Below are positions 6,731 through 15,839 of a DNA stretch of 64,000 nucleotides, piece after piece. The first letter of the stretch is position 1. Each line of letters starts with the position of its first letter. This DNA comes from an uncultured Bacteroidales bacterium (GTDB lineage: Bacteria > Bacteroidota > Bacteroidia > Bacteroidales > Paludibacteraceae). The position numbers were made by a program, and so were the translations under genes. Location: the NCBI GenBank assembly GCA_900317885.1, contig ONIM01000019.1, forward strand, positions 1 through 64,000, given 5' to 3'. The notes under the pieces are model-generated. The model searched no databases and was not told the origin of the DNA. It saw only the letters and a program-made list of their open reading frames with translations.

Positions 6731-7925
6731 GCACCATCCCGACTGCCCATAACGCTATCCCGTCGAACTTACCGAACATGCAGTCGGTCAGCATATTGAA
6801 CATGAATAGCGTTACGAAGAGCATCGCCATTCTTCGTCCTTCGCCTTGGGCGCATAGCGGTATGGACAACCATGCCAGCAGAAACATCAAGAGACCTGCT
6901 ATACCAATCTCCATCGTTTCCTCCAGGTATTGGTTATGCGCGTGGTAATGTTTGGTATAATAATAATCAAATCCCTTCTCTTTGTAGATCTGCATCAGAT
7001 AGTGGGTGCTCTGTCCCGCCCCTAAACCATAGCAGAGATAGTCTTCGGGATGCTGGAGCGCGCAGCCCCAGATATTAAACCGTACGTCGTGATCCAGACT
7101 GACTTCGCGCATCCGGGTGATACCATGGATGTCAAATCCGCTCATGCGGGGATGGAGTTTCAATACCGCGCCGCTTAAGACTGTCCCTATCAGAATGATT
7201 CCTAACCCATAACGCCAGCGTAGTGCCGCAGGAAGGGAACAGATGATCCAGATCGTCAGCATCGCTGCGAGCGTGAGGATGGATTGTCTCGATCCGGTGA
7301 GCGGGATAGCACTCAGCATAACCGGCAGACTCAAAGCTATCAGCCATTTCTTCTCCCGCCAGATCTGTAGCGCAATGACCGCGCCAAACATCTCTACCGA
7401 GCATAGGAAAAGGCGATGCTTGATAACCGATATATTATCGTAGAAGAAGCCGTACCAGGTATTGAAACTATAGTTCCAATCCCCCTCCCAATGGAGATAG
7501 TCGATGATCTCCCGGTGGTAGTAAAGCGGCGTCAGGATCGCCAGGTAGAAAGGTATAGCGATGATGCAACTGATGACAAACACCTTCCCGATCTGTTTCC
7601 AGTCATACCGGTCATTCACCCCCCATATACCTACCGGGATCAGGAAGGCGAAGGTCATGTATCGCTCCATCTGCCATGCCCATGCCGCATGATCCTCAGC
7701 CCAGAGGCCCGAGACCGCTTTCCATCCGTACCAAAGGCCGAAAAGCAAGAAAGGAAGGGCGGATTTTAAAGTCGAAAGTCGCAGCCATCGTCCCTCCAAC
7801 GCCCAGGTGATCAACCAGATCACGCAAGCATACCGCAGCCATAACTGCGGGAAAGGAAGCAATGCCACTACGCTCAGAAAGGCAATATAGTTAACTTGCT
7901 CAATGATATCTCTGTACTTGCTCAT
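6672..7925 (-). CDS. O-antigen ligase / polymerase family (Wzy_C-like) membrane protein
   Basis: A 417-aa polytopic protein with about ten to twelve hydrophobic segments. The large periplasmic loop carries the family signature: RFNIWGCALQHPEDYLCYGLGAGQSTHY, then HYHAHNQYLEETMEIGIAG, which matches the conserved G.G and H.HN.. region of Wzy_C (PF04932) proteins. These join undecaprenyl-linked glycans to lipid A core or polymerise repeat units at the outer face of the inner membrane. It is the last gene of the long minus-strand operon, and its start overlaps the end of the GT2-kinase gene (7900-7925). A short repeat-like stretch (AAAGTCGAAAGTCG, 7768-7781) lies within it. Ligase versus polymerase cannot be separated by sequence alone. 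Confidence 0.85.
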   Translation of the reverse strand: MSKYRDIIEQVNYIAFLSVVALLPFPQLWLRYACVIWLITWALEGRWLRLSTLKSALPFLLFGLWYGWKAVSGLWAEDHAAWAWQMERYMTFAFLIPVGIWGVNDRYDWKQIGKVFVISCIIAIPFYLAILTPLYYHREIIDYLHWEGDWNYSFNTWYGFFYDNISVIKHRLFLCSVEMFGAVIALQIWREKKWLIALSLPVMLSAIPLTGSRQSILTLAAMLTIWIICSLPAALRWRYGLGIILIGTVLSGAVLKLHPRMSGFDIHGITRMREVSLDHDVRFNIWGCALQHPEDYLCYGLGAGQSTHYLMQIYKEKGFDYYYTKHYHAHNQYLEETMEIGIAGLLMFLLAWLSIPLCAQGEGRRMAMLFVTLFMFNMLTDCMFGKFDGIALWAVGMVLIYRIDRGDRASSDLPTHS

Positions 7926-9225
7926 AACCTTCTTTCAGATACTGTAAACCGGCCTCTCCGATTCGCTCCAAGCGTTTGAACGGATATCCGTGTACGTTCT
8001 TGCGCCATCGGATACGATTCAGATCAATCACCTCTATGTGGCTGCCGTCGTCGTTGAATAATATATTCCCCTGCGAGTAGTCGGGATGCCAGATGCCCCG
8101 TTGGTGCAACTGCGCCGTGAACCGTCCGATAGCCCGTAAGATCTGTTTCCTCTTCGGAAAAGACGGATTCTCAATCAGTTCGATAAACGTGTGCCGGCAT
8201 TCCGATTGCCGGCACGCGTACCAACTCTCCCGCAAGACACCGCATACCCGTACCTCCCGATAGGCGACAGGCGCAGGAGTCAGGCCTTCCATCCGTAATG
8301 CGTATTCGTAACTTCTCCGGGCTTTACTCTTGCCAAACATCCCGTACCATATACCGCGCCATAAACTCGGCGTAGCGAACTGCTTGACGACTACGCCTTC
8401 CGTCAGCCGCAAGATATTCCGCCGTGCATCAATCACTTCTCCCTCTTCCCACCGGTTAAAATCGCCTACCTGTTTCACGGAGCGGAAGAAATTGAGGAAC
8501 TTGCTCCACGAGCGGTGGTAATGGAGCGGTCCTCCCAGGTATTTCTCCATGTATGCCGGATGGCGGCGGTTGATCTCCTTGATCAGTTTATGTTTCAGCT
8601 CGCGGTCCTGAATCCGTTTGGAGCCCTCGCGGACGCGATAGTATAACCGTATCTCCGGCAGCCGTACGAATTCGCCGCCCAACTCAAAGAGCGACAGCCA
8701 TATATCCCAATCCTCCCTTGCAGCGCAGTGCTCGTTGTATCCCAGCGTCCGGTCAAAATCCTCCCGGCGGTACATGGCGCAGGTATCGATCATGTTTTTG
8801 CGAGCCAAGAGCTCCTTGCTGAACGGAGGAGTGATCCATTCGCCCGTGCGTGCTCCGAAGAACTCCGCCCGGCAACTCACCACCCGTACCTCCGGCCGGC
8901 TTTCCAGGACCGCCTCCGCCTCCTCGATATACAAGGGGTGAATCTTATTATCCGCGTCCACCGGCAGGATATACGCACCATGGCTGGACCGGATAGCCCG
9001 GTTGCGCGCAGCCGAAGCACCGGCGTTAGGCTGATGCATCACGGTGACCTCCGGATGGTTCTTCGCAAAAGCCTGCGCTACCGCAAGACTCTCATCACGG
9101 GAGCCGTCATCCATCACGATCACCTCTATCGGCCGATAGGTGGAGGCTATAATACTCTCCAGCGCCTCGCAGATATACTGCGAAGCGTTATATAAAGGCA
9201 CTATGACAGAGACGAGCGGTTTCAT
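7900..9225 (-). CDS. Glycosyltransferase family 2 fused to a LPS-kinase-like domain
   Basis: Residues 1 to about 230 form a GT-A fold: VSVIVPLYNASQYICEALES, VIVMDDGSRDESL, AGASAARNRAI and the DxD-like VDADNK. Residues from about 255 on resemble the Kdo/WaaP kinase family: VVKQF as the Lys strand, HPDYSQGNILF as the catalytic loop (His-x-Asp...Asn) and VIDLNRIRW as the metal-binding Asp. In many Bacteroidota these two activities sit on neighbouring genes; here they are one 441-aa chain. The likely job is adding a sugar and phosphorylating the lipid A core. The start overlaps the upstream glycosyltransferase stop by four bases. The kinase assignment rests on motif order, not on any measured activity. 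Confidence 0.85.
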   Translation of the reverse strand: MKPLVSVIVPLYNASQYICEALESIIASTYRPIEVIVMDDGSRDESLAVAQAFAKNHPEVTVMHQPNAGASAARNRAIRSSHGAYILPVDADNKIHPLYIEEAEAVLESRPEVRVVSCRAEFFGARTGEWITPPFSKELLARKNMIDTCAMYRREDFDRTLGYNEHCAAREDWDIWLSLFELGGEFVRLPEIRLYYRVREGSKRIQDRELKHKLIKEINRRHPAYMEKYLGGPLHYHRSWSKFLNFFRSVKQVGDFNRWEEGEVIDARRNILRLTEGVVVKQFATPSLWRGIWYGMFGKSKARRSYEYALRMEGLTPAPVAYREVRVCGVLRESWYACRQSECRHTFIELIENPSFPKRKQILRAIGRFTAQLHQRGIWHPDYSQGNILFNDDGSHIEVIDLNRIRWRKNVHGYPFKRLERIGEAGLQYLKEGYEQVQRYH

Positions 9226-9938
9226 ATCTTATCGAGGTGTCGGGTCAGTTTACGCCAATAATAAAGCAAAGGGTTCGTATATTTCAGCTGTTTCCAGGGT
9301 CGGCTGGAGTGGGGCTTATGTACTACCGGGTTGCTGATCTGCAGGAGGTTCTCAAATCCTAACTTCACCGACAGATGGCTGATGGTGACGTCGTACCAAC
9401 TTTTCGTGGGGTCTAAGAGCTCGAACGAGTAGGAATGGAGGAAAGCATTCGTCAGCAAGGTGCAGCAGAAGGAGAAACGTTTCCTGCATCCTCCGTCCTT
9501 ATGGATGCGTCGTGCGTACTCGTAGGGGAAGTTGATTTCCCCTTGTTCGTTGACCGTCACGGCTGCTACCATACCGACCGGTCTTTCGCCTTTCGTCTGT
9601 CTTCCCGCGATGAGTTTGTCGATAGTATCGGGGCGCACCACGACGTCGCTCTCGATGATCACCAGGTCCGCTCCTTGCTCCAGACACTCCTGCTGCGCAC
9701 GGATCAGCACCCAGCGGTAGTTAGGCGATGGATGGTCTGTCTCCCGACCGATATGAACGACGCGGATACCTAACTCTTCGCTCAGCGCATCTAACCGCGT
9801 AGCGTTCTCGTCCGTCGAGTTGTCGTCATAGACGGTCAGGGTGTAGCCGGAAGCCACGATCGCGCGGATCGCTTCCTCTGCCGTCTGGAGCGAGTCCTTG
9901 ACCGGCATGATGATATGTACCATTGGGTTATTTACCAT
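9222..9938 (-). CDS. Glycosyltransferase family 2
   Basis: The 238-aa protein from MVNNPMVHIIMPVKDS has the GT2 start IIMPVKDSLQTAEEAIRAI, the nucleotide-binding YDDNSTDEN and the acidic LVIIESDVVVRP. The frame is open upstream to 10043, but the extra 35 residues are Arg-rich and lie inside the 3' end of the Wzi-like gene, so 9938 is preferred; that start overlaps the upstream stop by seven bases. The C-terminal part (SWYDVTISHLSVKLGFENLLQISNPVVHKP) fits an acceptor domain. It lies between the Wzi-like and GT2-kinase genes and is probably part of cell-surface glycan assembly. Donor and acceptor cannot be read from the sequence. Confidence 0.85.
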   Translation of the reverse strand: MVNNPMVHIIMPVKDSLQTAEEAIRAIVASGYTLTVYDDNSTDENATRLDALSEELGIRVVHIGRETDHPSPNYRWVLIRAQQECLEQGADLVIIESDVVVRPDTIDKLIAGRQTKGERPVGMVAAVTVNEQGEINFPYEYARRIHKDGGCRKRFSFCCTLLTNAFLHSYSFELLDPTKSWYDVTISHLSVKLGFENLLQISNPVVHKPHSSRPWKQLKYTNPLLYYWRKLTRHLDKI

Positions 9939-11413
9939 GATGTGATGATTCCTCTTTTTGCGATAGTTAGTTGTGCGCCGAACGTATTGCCCCACTGGGT
10001 GCCGAAATCGCCGGCTAAGCGAAGCCCGAACTCTAATCCCCATGCCTGAGGTACCTGCTTGCTGACCTCTAGAAGTACTGCGGTATTCGTGCTCAGTACT
10101 TGGCGGCTGGAGTTGTCGTTGCCGTAATTGCGGGCATAGGAGGTCTTGAGCCGGTACCGGAATCCGTATATATCTCCGCGCACTCCGAAATGGTGCACGC
10201 GTACGCGACTGTTGAGGGTATAGATAGTGCCGTCTTCGTTATATAGCGGCGAGGTGATAAAGGGCGTTCCCATAGATCGGTAGAAATAGTTCCATCCGTT
10301 TAGGAAGACGCTGTTTCGATAATACGAGTCGTTGCCGGCGTAGCATAACCCGTCCCGGTCATGCCACGGGCCGGACTGATCCGTGGTGTTCAGAAACTCG
10401 TAGGTCACGCCTTGGATAAAGGGCCAGCGGCTCTGTTTCAGGCTGATACCCCATAAGCCGTCGGCGATATTCTGACCTTTGCCGATGAGAGAGAAGTTAT
10501 CCTCAAAGAAATTCTGCCAGTAGGCGCTCACTTCCCATCCTTTCCCTTTTCCGGTCAGCATGAGTTGCTGGCTGCCTACATGGTTGCCCTGGGCGTTGGC
10601 CTGATCATTCCGCATGTTACCTCCGGCTCTCGCCATCATCACGTTCAGGAACGAACGCCAATCGCTACCGATGTCCCCCCATACCGGACTGATGCCGCCC
10701 CATTGCGCCGCGTGGTGAAACTCATAACTGATATTCACCGGAAGCCTTCCGCCTATTCGCACGCCTGCGAACTTATGGTGAATATAGCTATGACGCATGT
10801 ACACATCATCCGCCATCCATGCGTGCGTCAGTCCACCCTTGATCTCCAGATAGCCGAACAGCCCCGGGAAAGGACAGTACCGGTCGATACCTACTGTTAT
10901 ATGGGGAAGAGGCTGGCTGTTACCCGAGAAGATCAGCGAACCCATGGTTAGGGCCGTGTCCTGCGTCTCGTAGATCATGGGTTTGATACCCGCCGTGATA
11001 TCAAAGATATACAGCCGTACATGCGCGTACAATAGATTGAAATAGCCCGTGCCGTACCCTTGCTGCGGCTTGAAAGCGGCGTTCGGGATAGGGGATTGGA
11101 CTCTACCGGTAGCTTGTACCGCGAAATCGTAGTCCCACCATCTCTCGGGATGTACGGCTTCTTTATAGATACCTGCTGTGAGGTTGCCGCTGAAGGGCGA
11201 CGAACTGACATCGCCGTTGGTACCGTTCTGCAACCAGAACGGAGCATATCTTCCGCTGGAGGCTACCGCGCTCACGCCCGCCGTCCATCGCAAGGTGTCT
11301 GCACCCGAGGACACACTGTCCCGGATGCCCGTCGGCCACCATCGCCAACTCAACTCACGCCCCTGAACCGATGCGCAGAAGAGCAATACTATGAGTATCC
11401 ACTTATTCCTCAA
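9932..11413 (-). CDS. Capsule assembly Wzi-like outer-membrane protein
   Basis: About 493 aa. The N-terminus (M)RNKWILIVLLFCASVQG is a clean signal peptide, and the remainder is an aromatic-rich barrel with motifs seen in Wzi-type proteins (PF14052): RYAPFWLQNGTNG near the start, RPHI-like GNSQPLPHITVGIDRY, and FEDNFSLIGKGQNIADGLWGI. Wzi-type proteins help attach or organise surface polysaccharide at the outer membrane. The frame opens at 11461 with TTG, but the extra residues are in the upstream gene; I prefer TTG at 11413, which overlaps the upstream stop by 11 bases, exactly like the junction before it. It is followed directly by the glycosyltransferases. Confidence 0.85.
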   Translation of the reverse strand: MRNKWILIVLLFCASVQGRELSWRWWPTGIRDSVSSGADTLRWTAGVSAVASSGRYAPFWLQNGTNGDVSSSPFSGNLTAGIYKEAVHPERWWDYDFAVQATGRVQSPIPNAAFKPQQGYGTGYFNLLYAHVRLYIFDITAGIKPMIYETQDTALTMGSLIFSGNSQPLPHITVGIDRYCPFPGLFGYLEIKGGLTHAWMADDVYMRHSYIHHKFAGVRIGGRLPVNISYEFHHAAQWGGISPVWGDIGSDWRSFLNVMMARAGGNMRNDQANAQGNHVGSQQLMLTGKGKGWEVSAYWQNFFEDNFSLIGKGQNIADGLWGISLKQSRWPFIQGVTYEFLNTTDQSGPWHDRDGLCYAGNDSYYRNSVFLNGWNYFYRSMGTPFITSPLYNEDGTIYTLNSRVRVHHFGVRGDIYGFRYRLKTSYARNYGNDNSSRQVLSTNTAVLLEVSKQVPQAWGLEFGLRLAGDFGTQWGNTFGAQLTIAKRGIITSW

Positions 11414-12377
11414 AGCGATATAGTATATTGGATATCTTCCACTCTTCCCCCGCTTCGCCAAGACCTATATAGACCTGCTTGCCGATGGCGAAGGAGACAT
11501 GATTAATGATCCCCTCGGGCAGAATCCCGATATACGCCCATCGGTCGTTCTCCGGGTCGTAGCGGCGGATGTCGCGCAGCACTTCGCCGGTCGTGTTGAC
11601 CCCTCCGTAATGCATACCTCCCGAGAGATAGATATACCGGTCGGTAGCTGCGGAGGATGCTAAGGTACGCGTCTTGCCGGGCACGGACGAGCGTTCCTCC
11701 CATCGCTTGCCATCGACTAACTCCGCCCACCAATCCAGGCTGAAACGATAATAACCGGTTCCCATAAAATGCCTTCCTTGGCAGGTGGTACCTGTGCCGC
11801 CGAACGAGCGGGTAGGGAACTCATAGGGTCCGGCTCCTACATCGATGCTGTCCCATCGGTCGGTAGCTATATCGTAGCGGAACATGTCGCGGCGGTAGTT
11901 CCAGTTAAACCCGTACCCGACGTACAACTCCCCTTCGCCTACAAACGCCGTAGCGCAGTCCGTATAATAATTCGGATAATCGGCTAACCGCTTCCATTGA
12001 TTGCTCTCGGGACGAAACTCCCACCAGTCTCTGAGGTAGGAAGTGTCCCGTCCGTGCTTGCCGATAAATCCCAGCCCTAAATAGACCTTTCCGTCCGCTA
12101 CGCAAGCCGCAGGATTAACACGTGCCTTCATAGGCGTAGCGCCTAAATACGCCCACTGATCCGTCACCGGCGTATAGCGCCATAGATCATTCTGCGCTAC
12201 GCCTGCGCTGTCTCTGCCGGCGAAGATATACGCTTCGCCGTTGATGACGAAACACGCTGCAGAGGCGCGGGCGACAGGCATAGGCGCACAGGGCTGCAAC
12301 GCTACCTCCATCTCCGGCTTCTCGGCACTGCAGGCCGCCAGAAGGAGGCATAGTACTATGTACAGTTTATTCCTCAC
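11403..12377 (-). CDS. Kelch-repeat lipoprotein
   Basis: The 324-aa protein begins (GTG)RNKLYIVLCLLLAAC, a signal peptide with lipobox LAAC, so it should be lipid-anchored, probably facing the periplasm or surface. The mature part has about six Kelch-type units (INGEAYIFAGRDSAGVAQNDLWRYTP, ADGKVYLGLGF, GEGELYVGYGF, RYIYLSGGMHYGG, KQVYIGLGEAG), which fold as a beta-propeller. Its role in this polysaccharide operon is unknown; a scaffold or glycan-binding job is possible. The start is GTG and overlaps the upstream stop by 11 bases through the shared sequence TGAGGAATAA. Confidence 0.82.
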   Translation of the reverse strand: MRNKLYIVLCLLLAACSAEKPEMEVALQPCAPMPVARASAACFVINGEAYIFAGRDSAGVAQNDLWRYTPVTDQWAYLGATPMKARVNPAACVADGKVYLGLGFIGKHGRDTSYLRDWWEFRPESNQWKRLADYPNYYTDCATAFVGEGELYVGYGFNWNYRRDMFRYDIATDRWDSIDVGAGPYEFPTRSFGGTGTTCQGRHFMGTGYYRFSLDWWAELVDGKRWEERSSVPGKTRTLASSAATDRYIYLSGGMHYGGVNTTGEVLRDIRRYDPENDRWAYIGILPEGIINHVSFAIGKQVYIGLGEAGEEWKISNILYRFEE

Positions 12378-14307
12378 TCTTGACCGTCAGTTCATTATTG
12401 ACCATGCGGTGGATATACTGCTGGATATAGGCTTTCAGGTAATCCTCCATGGGCGCTATCCGTTCGGGGGCAATCGTCTTGGAGAGGTTATGCTTGAGGT
12501 ATCTGTCCTCGCGAAAATCATAAACGCCCGTTACGTTCTCGCCGTCGAACTGCAGCAGCAGACTATCCGAGAAGATCTGATAGACCGGCGCATTATAGCA
12601 CACGGCATAGGGGTGCACTTTCTCTTTGGTCAGCGCGTTCTCGCCGAAAGCGAAATACGGTTCGTCGTACCCTAACCATCCCATGACAGACGGCATGACA
12701 TCGGTCTGACTTACTACCTGCGCACGCTTTTGAGGTGTCAACTGCGGGTGGTAGAAGGCGATGGGGATCTCATACAACCCGCGGGAATTGGTGTATTCAG
12801 GCAGGATCAGCTCATTCGTATGATCCGCCATGATGACGAAGAGCGTGTGCTCAAACCACGGCTGCTTGCTGACGTTCTCAAAGAACCGCCGCAACGCATG
12901 ATCAGCGTAGCCTAAAGGTTCGTGGATAGGCAGGTTGCCTTTCGGGAAAGTGTCTTTGTATTGTGCCGGCACCTTGAACGGATGATGGCTCGAAGCGGTG
13001 AAGACCGCCGTCATGAACGGCTCTTTCATCGTGCTCATCGTATTGGCATAATACTGCAGGAAGGGTTCGTCCCAGATAGCCCAGGTACCGTCATACTGCG
13101 AGTCGTCGTTGAACTCCGTCATGCCGTAGTAGGCGTCGAAACCTGCTGCGCGGGCGTATGCCTGAAAGCCCATACTGCCGTTCGGCGCGCCGTGGAAGAA
13201 CGCCGTGGTATAGCCCTTCTTGCCTAATCGCTCCGCGATAGATGACACCTCGTTGGTCGAGTAAGGACTCAAGGTATAGGGCTCTATCAGCATCGGGATA
13301 GACGACAGTACAGAAGGCATCGCGTCCACACTCTTACGCCCCGAAGCATAGGAGAAATCGAACGTCACGCTCTGCGCCAACAAGGAGTCCAAGAACGGCG
13401 TATAACCCGTATAACCGGGGATGTCGTGGTTGTAGAACCCTACATACTCCTTGCTGCACGACTCCCAGATGATCACTACGACGTTATCCGTCCGCATCTG
13501 ATGACTCTCGGCCGGGTGAATAGGACTCATATGCTCCTCTAACTCTTCCGGCTTGAAGTACGTCTTCTCCACGTATGTGGTGTTCTCAATGGTCTTCATC
13601 AGCGAGAAAGGCGTATTGAGCACCAGAGCACTCTCGCGAGGCGCGTTGGTATATTGCAGCGCATTGCTCAGCGTGATCGGACGTGTATATCTGCCGAATC
13701 CGCCACGGATACCGATTACGGAAAAATAGATGGAGAGCACGAAGATGATCACCTCCGCCGGATAGTAGATATACGGTTTTACGCGCGGCAGAGAGAATGT
13801 CCTGCGGGTGAAATAGAAGAAGGCACATAGTACCGCAATGAGCATCACTACGGCGTACCAGTATTCTACGATACCATTGGCAATGACGATACCCATATTA
13901 TCGTCGTTGGACACCTCCGTGAAGAACGCGCAGGTCGCACGGCGGTCCACAAAACGGATATATACGCTATCCGCTGCGTCCGCGATGATGCCTGCTGCAT
14001 TAGGAATCCAGTATAGCCAGAGTAATACTTTCTGATAGATCTTGTTCTCGCGCCATGCGGCAGGAAAAGGCAGAAGTGAACCGATGATGTACAGCGAACT
14101 GAGATACAATATCGCCGTCAGATCGAACCGCATGCCGCCTAACAGGATCTCAATCAGATGCGGGGTGTCAATATTCGGGAAAATAACACGATCCATGTAA
14201 TAGCAGAAGAGACGCAGGATCGTATAGAGTACCATCACCAGCAGGATATTGCATGCCACAACCGTCCACGGGTGTTTCCAAAAGGCTTGTAAATGATTAT
14301 TCTTCAT
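12367..14307 (-). CDS. LTA-synthase-like phosphoglycerol/phosphoethanolamine transferase
   Basis: A 646-aa inner-membrane enzyme. The first ~210 residues contain five hydrophobic helices. The periplasmic sulfatase-fold domain has the metal-binding Glu in VVVIIWESCSKEYVG, the nucleophile region SYASGRKSVDAMPSVLSS, and the metal-binding VIMADHTNE. This layout matches the LtaS/OpgB superfamily that moves phosphoglycerol or phosphoethanolamine between lipids and glycans. Bacteroidales have no lipoteichoic acid, so modification of lipid A or surface glycan is more likely, which the neighbours (lptB, Wzi, ligase) support. It starts five bases after lptB ends. The exact donor and acceptor are not known. 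Confidence 0.88.
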   Translation of the reverse strand: MKNNHLQAFWKHPWTVVACNILLVMVLYTILRLFCYYMDRVIFPNIDTPHLIEILLGGMRFDLTAILYLSSLYIIGSLLPFPAAWRENKIYQKVLLWLYWIPNAAGIIADAADSVYIRFVDRRATCAFFTEVSNDDNMGIVIANGIVEYWYAVVMLIAVLCAFFYFTRRTFSLPRVKPYIYYPAEVIIFVLSIYFSVIGIRGGFGRYTRPITLSNALQYTNAPRESALVLNTPFSLMKTIENTTYVEKTYFKPEELEEHMSPIHPAESHQMRTDNVVVIIWESCSKEYVGFYNHDIPGYTGYTPFLDSLLAQSVTFDFSYASGRKSVDAMPSVLSSIPMLIEPYTLSPYSTNEVSSIAERLGKKGYTTAFFHGAPNGSMGFQAYARAAGFDAYYGMTEFNDDSQYDGTWAIWDEPFLQYYANTMSTMKEPFMTAVFTASSHHPFKVPAQYKDTFPKGNLPIHEPLGYADHALRRFFENVSKQPWFEHTLFVIMADHTNELILPEYTNSRGLYEIPIAFYHPQLTPQKRAQVVSQTDVMPSVMGWLGYDEPYFAFGENALTKEKVHPYAVCYNAPVYQIFSDSLLLQFDGENVTGVYDFREDRYLKHNLSKTIAPERIAPMEDYLKAYIQQYIHRMVNNELTVKSEE

Positions 14308-14312
14308 CTTGA

Positions 14313-15059
14313 TTATTCTTCAACTCTTGTTTTTCGTTTCAACTCAAAGTCGCGACCCAGATAGTTCTGTCGTACAACAGGGTTAGCGGCTAACTCCTCC
14401 GGCGTGCCGTGGAAGAGGATCTTGCCTTCAAACAGCAGGTACGCGCGGTCGGTGATCATCAGCGTCTCATCCACGTTGTGGTCGGTGATGAGGATGCCGA
14501 TATTCTTGTCTTTCAGTTTCCAGACGACATCCTGAATCTCCTGCACGGCGATAGGATCGACACCCGCAAAAGGCTCGTCCAGCATCACAAATTTCGGCTC
14601 GATAGCCAGGCACCGCGCGATCTCCGTCCGCCGCCTCTCACCACCGCTCAAGCGGTCGCCGAGATTAGTACGTACGTGCGCCAGATTAAACTCCTTGATC
14701 AGGCTCTCCAGTTTCTCTTCCTGATACTCCTTGCTGAAATCCGTCAGCTCCAGTACCGAGCGGATGTTATCCTCCACGGTCATCTTGCGGAATACACTCG
14801 CCTCCTGCGGCAGATAGCCGATACCCATCTTCGCCCGTTTGTACATCGGGTACGAAGTGATGTCCCGGTCGTTGAGGAAGATCTTACCGTTATTCGCGGC
14901 GACCAGACCGGTCGTCATATAGAATGTCGTGGTCTTACCCGCTCCGTTAGGTCCCAACAGACCTACGATCTCTCCCTGCTCCAGCTGGATGGAGACATCG
15001 TCAACCACGGTACGTTTGCCGTATTTCTTTATAAGATGTTCTGTACGTAATATATCCAT
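14313..15059 (-). CDS. lptB: LptB, ATPase of the lipopolysaccharide exporter
   Basis: A 248-aa ABC ATPase. Walker A is [16 protein letters not shown], the Q loop lies in [15 protein letters not shown], the signature is [13 protein letters not shown], Walker B is [13 protein letters not shown] and the switch His is in [11 protein letters not shown]. The GERRR form of the signature and the FAGVDPIAV segment are diagnostic of LptB, which powers LptB2FG in pulling LPS from the inner membrane. Its place inside an operon of LPS and capsule genes fits. It is 18 bases from exonuclease III and five bases from the following transferase. The protein partners LptF, LptG and LptC are not in the window. 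Confidence 0.95.
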   Translation of the reverse strand: MDILRTEHLIKKYGKRTVVDDVSIQLEQGEIVGLLGPNGAGKTTTFYMTTGLVAANNGKIFLNDRDITSYPMYKRAKMGIGYLPQEASVFRKMTVEDNIRSVLELTDFSKEYQEEKLESLIKEFNLAHVRTNLGDRLSGGERRRTEIARCLAIEPKFVMLDEPFAGVDPIAVQEIQDVVWKLKDKNIGILITDHNVDETLMITDRAYLLFEGKILFHGTPEELAANPVVRQNYLGRDFELKRKTRVEE

Positions 15060-15077
15060 CTTGTCGTTATTGCATTA

Positions 15078-15839
15078 TTACGAAAGTTCTACCGAAACCG
15101 GACAGTGATCGCTATGCACGGCGTCGGTTAGGATCTTGCCGTCTTTCAGTCTTTCGCGCAGGCTCTCGCTGACCCATAGATAGTCGATTCGCCATCCTAC
15201 GTTGCGGGCTCTCGCTCCGGCTCTCCAGCTCCACCAGCTGTACCGCTCGGCACTCTGGTCGAACACGCGGAAAGAGTCCACTAACCCGCTCGCTTCCCAC
15301 CGGTCCATCCATTCCCGCTCTTCTGGCAGAAATCCCGAGACACCGATCTGTCTCTCCGGATGGTTGATATCAATGGGCTTGTGGCAGATGTTATAGTCGC
15401 CGCAGATGACGATGTTCGGACGCTCTTTGCGCAACTCATTGACCCAGACGAGGAAGTCCTCGAGAAACTCCATCTTGAAATCCTGCCGTACGTCTCCCGT
15501 CGTGCCGCTGGGAATATAGGCATCTACGATCGTCAGATCGCCGAAATCCACCCGCAACACACGACCCTCGCGGTCGTATTTGGGATTCCCCATGCCTACA
15601 ACCACTTTGTCTGGCTCTTGTTTGGTGAAGATGCATACGCCCGAGTAACCCTTCTTCTCCGCCGAGTGGATGTAACTGTGATAGCCTAACTCCTGAAACG
15701 CCATTACGTCAATCTGTTCCGGTTGCGCTTTGCTCTCCTGAATGCAGAACACATCGGGGTTCTCTGTGGCTAACCACTCCAATAACCCTTTGCCGATAGC
15801 CGAGCGGATTCCGTTCAAATTATAACTGATGATTTTCAT
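15078..15839 (-). CDS. xth: Exodeoxyribonuclease III (AP endonuclease)
   Basis: The 253-aa protein has every motif of the ExoIII/APE1 family: [13 protein letters not shown] (Asn), FCIQESKAQ (catalytic Glu), VDAYIPSG (Tyr), [10 protein letters not shown] (Asp and Asn), RIDYLWVS, and the terminal [10 protein letters not shown] (Asp-His pair). It cuts at abasic sites and removes 3' blocks in base excision repair. Length is normal. Its ATG overlaps the stop of the M6 protease gene (15836-15839), so it is translated in the same operon although its function is unrelated to the envelope genes around it. Confidence 0.96.
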   Translation of the reverse strand: MKIISYNLNGIRSAIGKGLLEWLATENPDVFCIQESKAQPEQIDVMAFQELGYHSYIHSAEKKGYSGVCIFTKQEPDKVVVGMGNPKYDREGRVLRVDFGDLTIVDAYIPSGTTGDVRQDFKMEFLEDFLVWVNELRKERPNIVICGDYNICHKPIDINHPERQIGVSGFLPEEREWMDRWEASGLVDSFRVFDQSAERYSWWSWRAGARARNVGWRIDYLWVSESLRERLKDGKILTDAVHSDHCPVSVELS

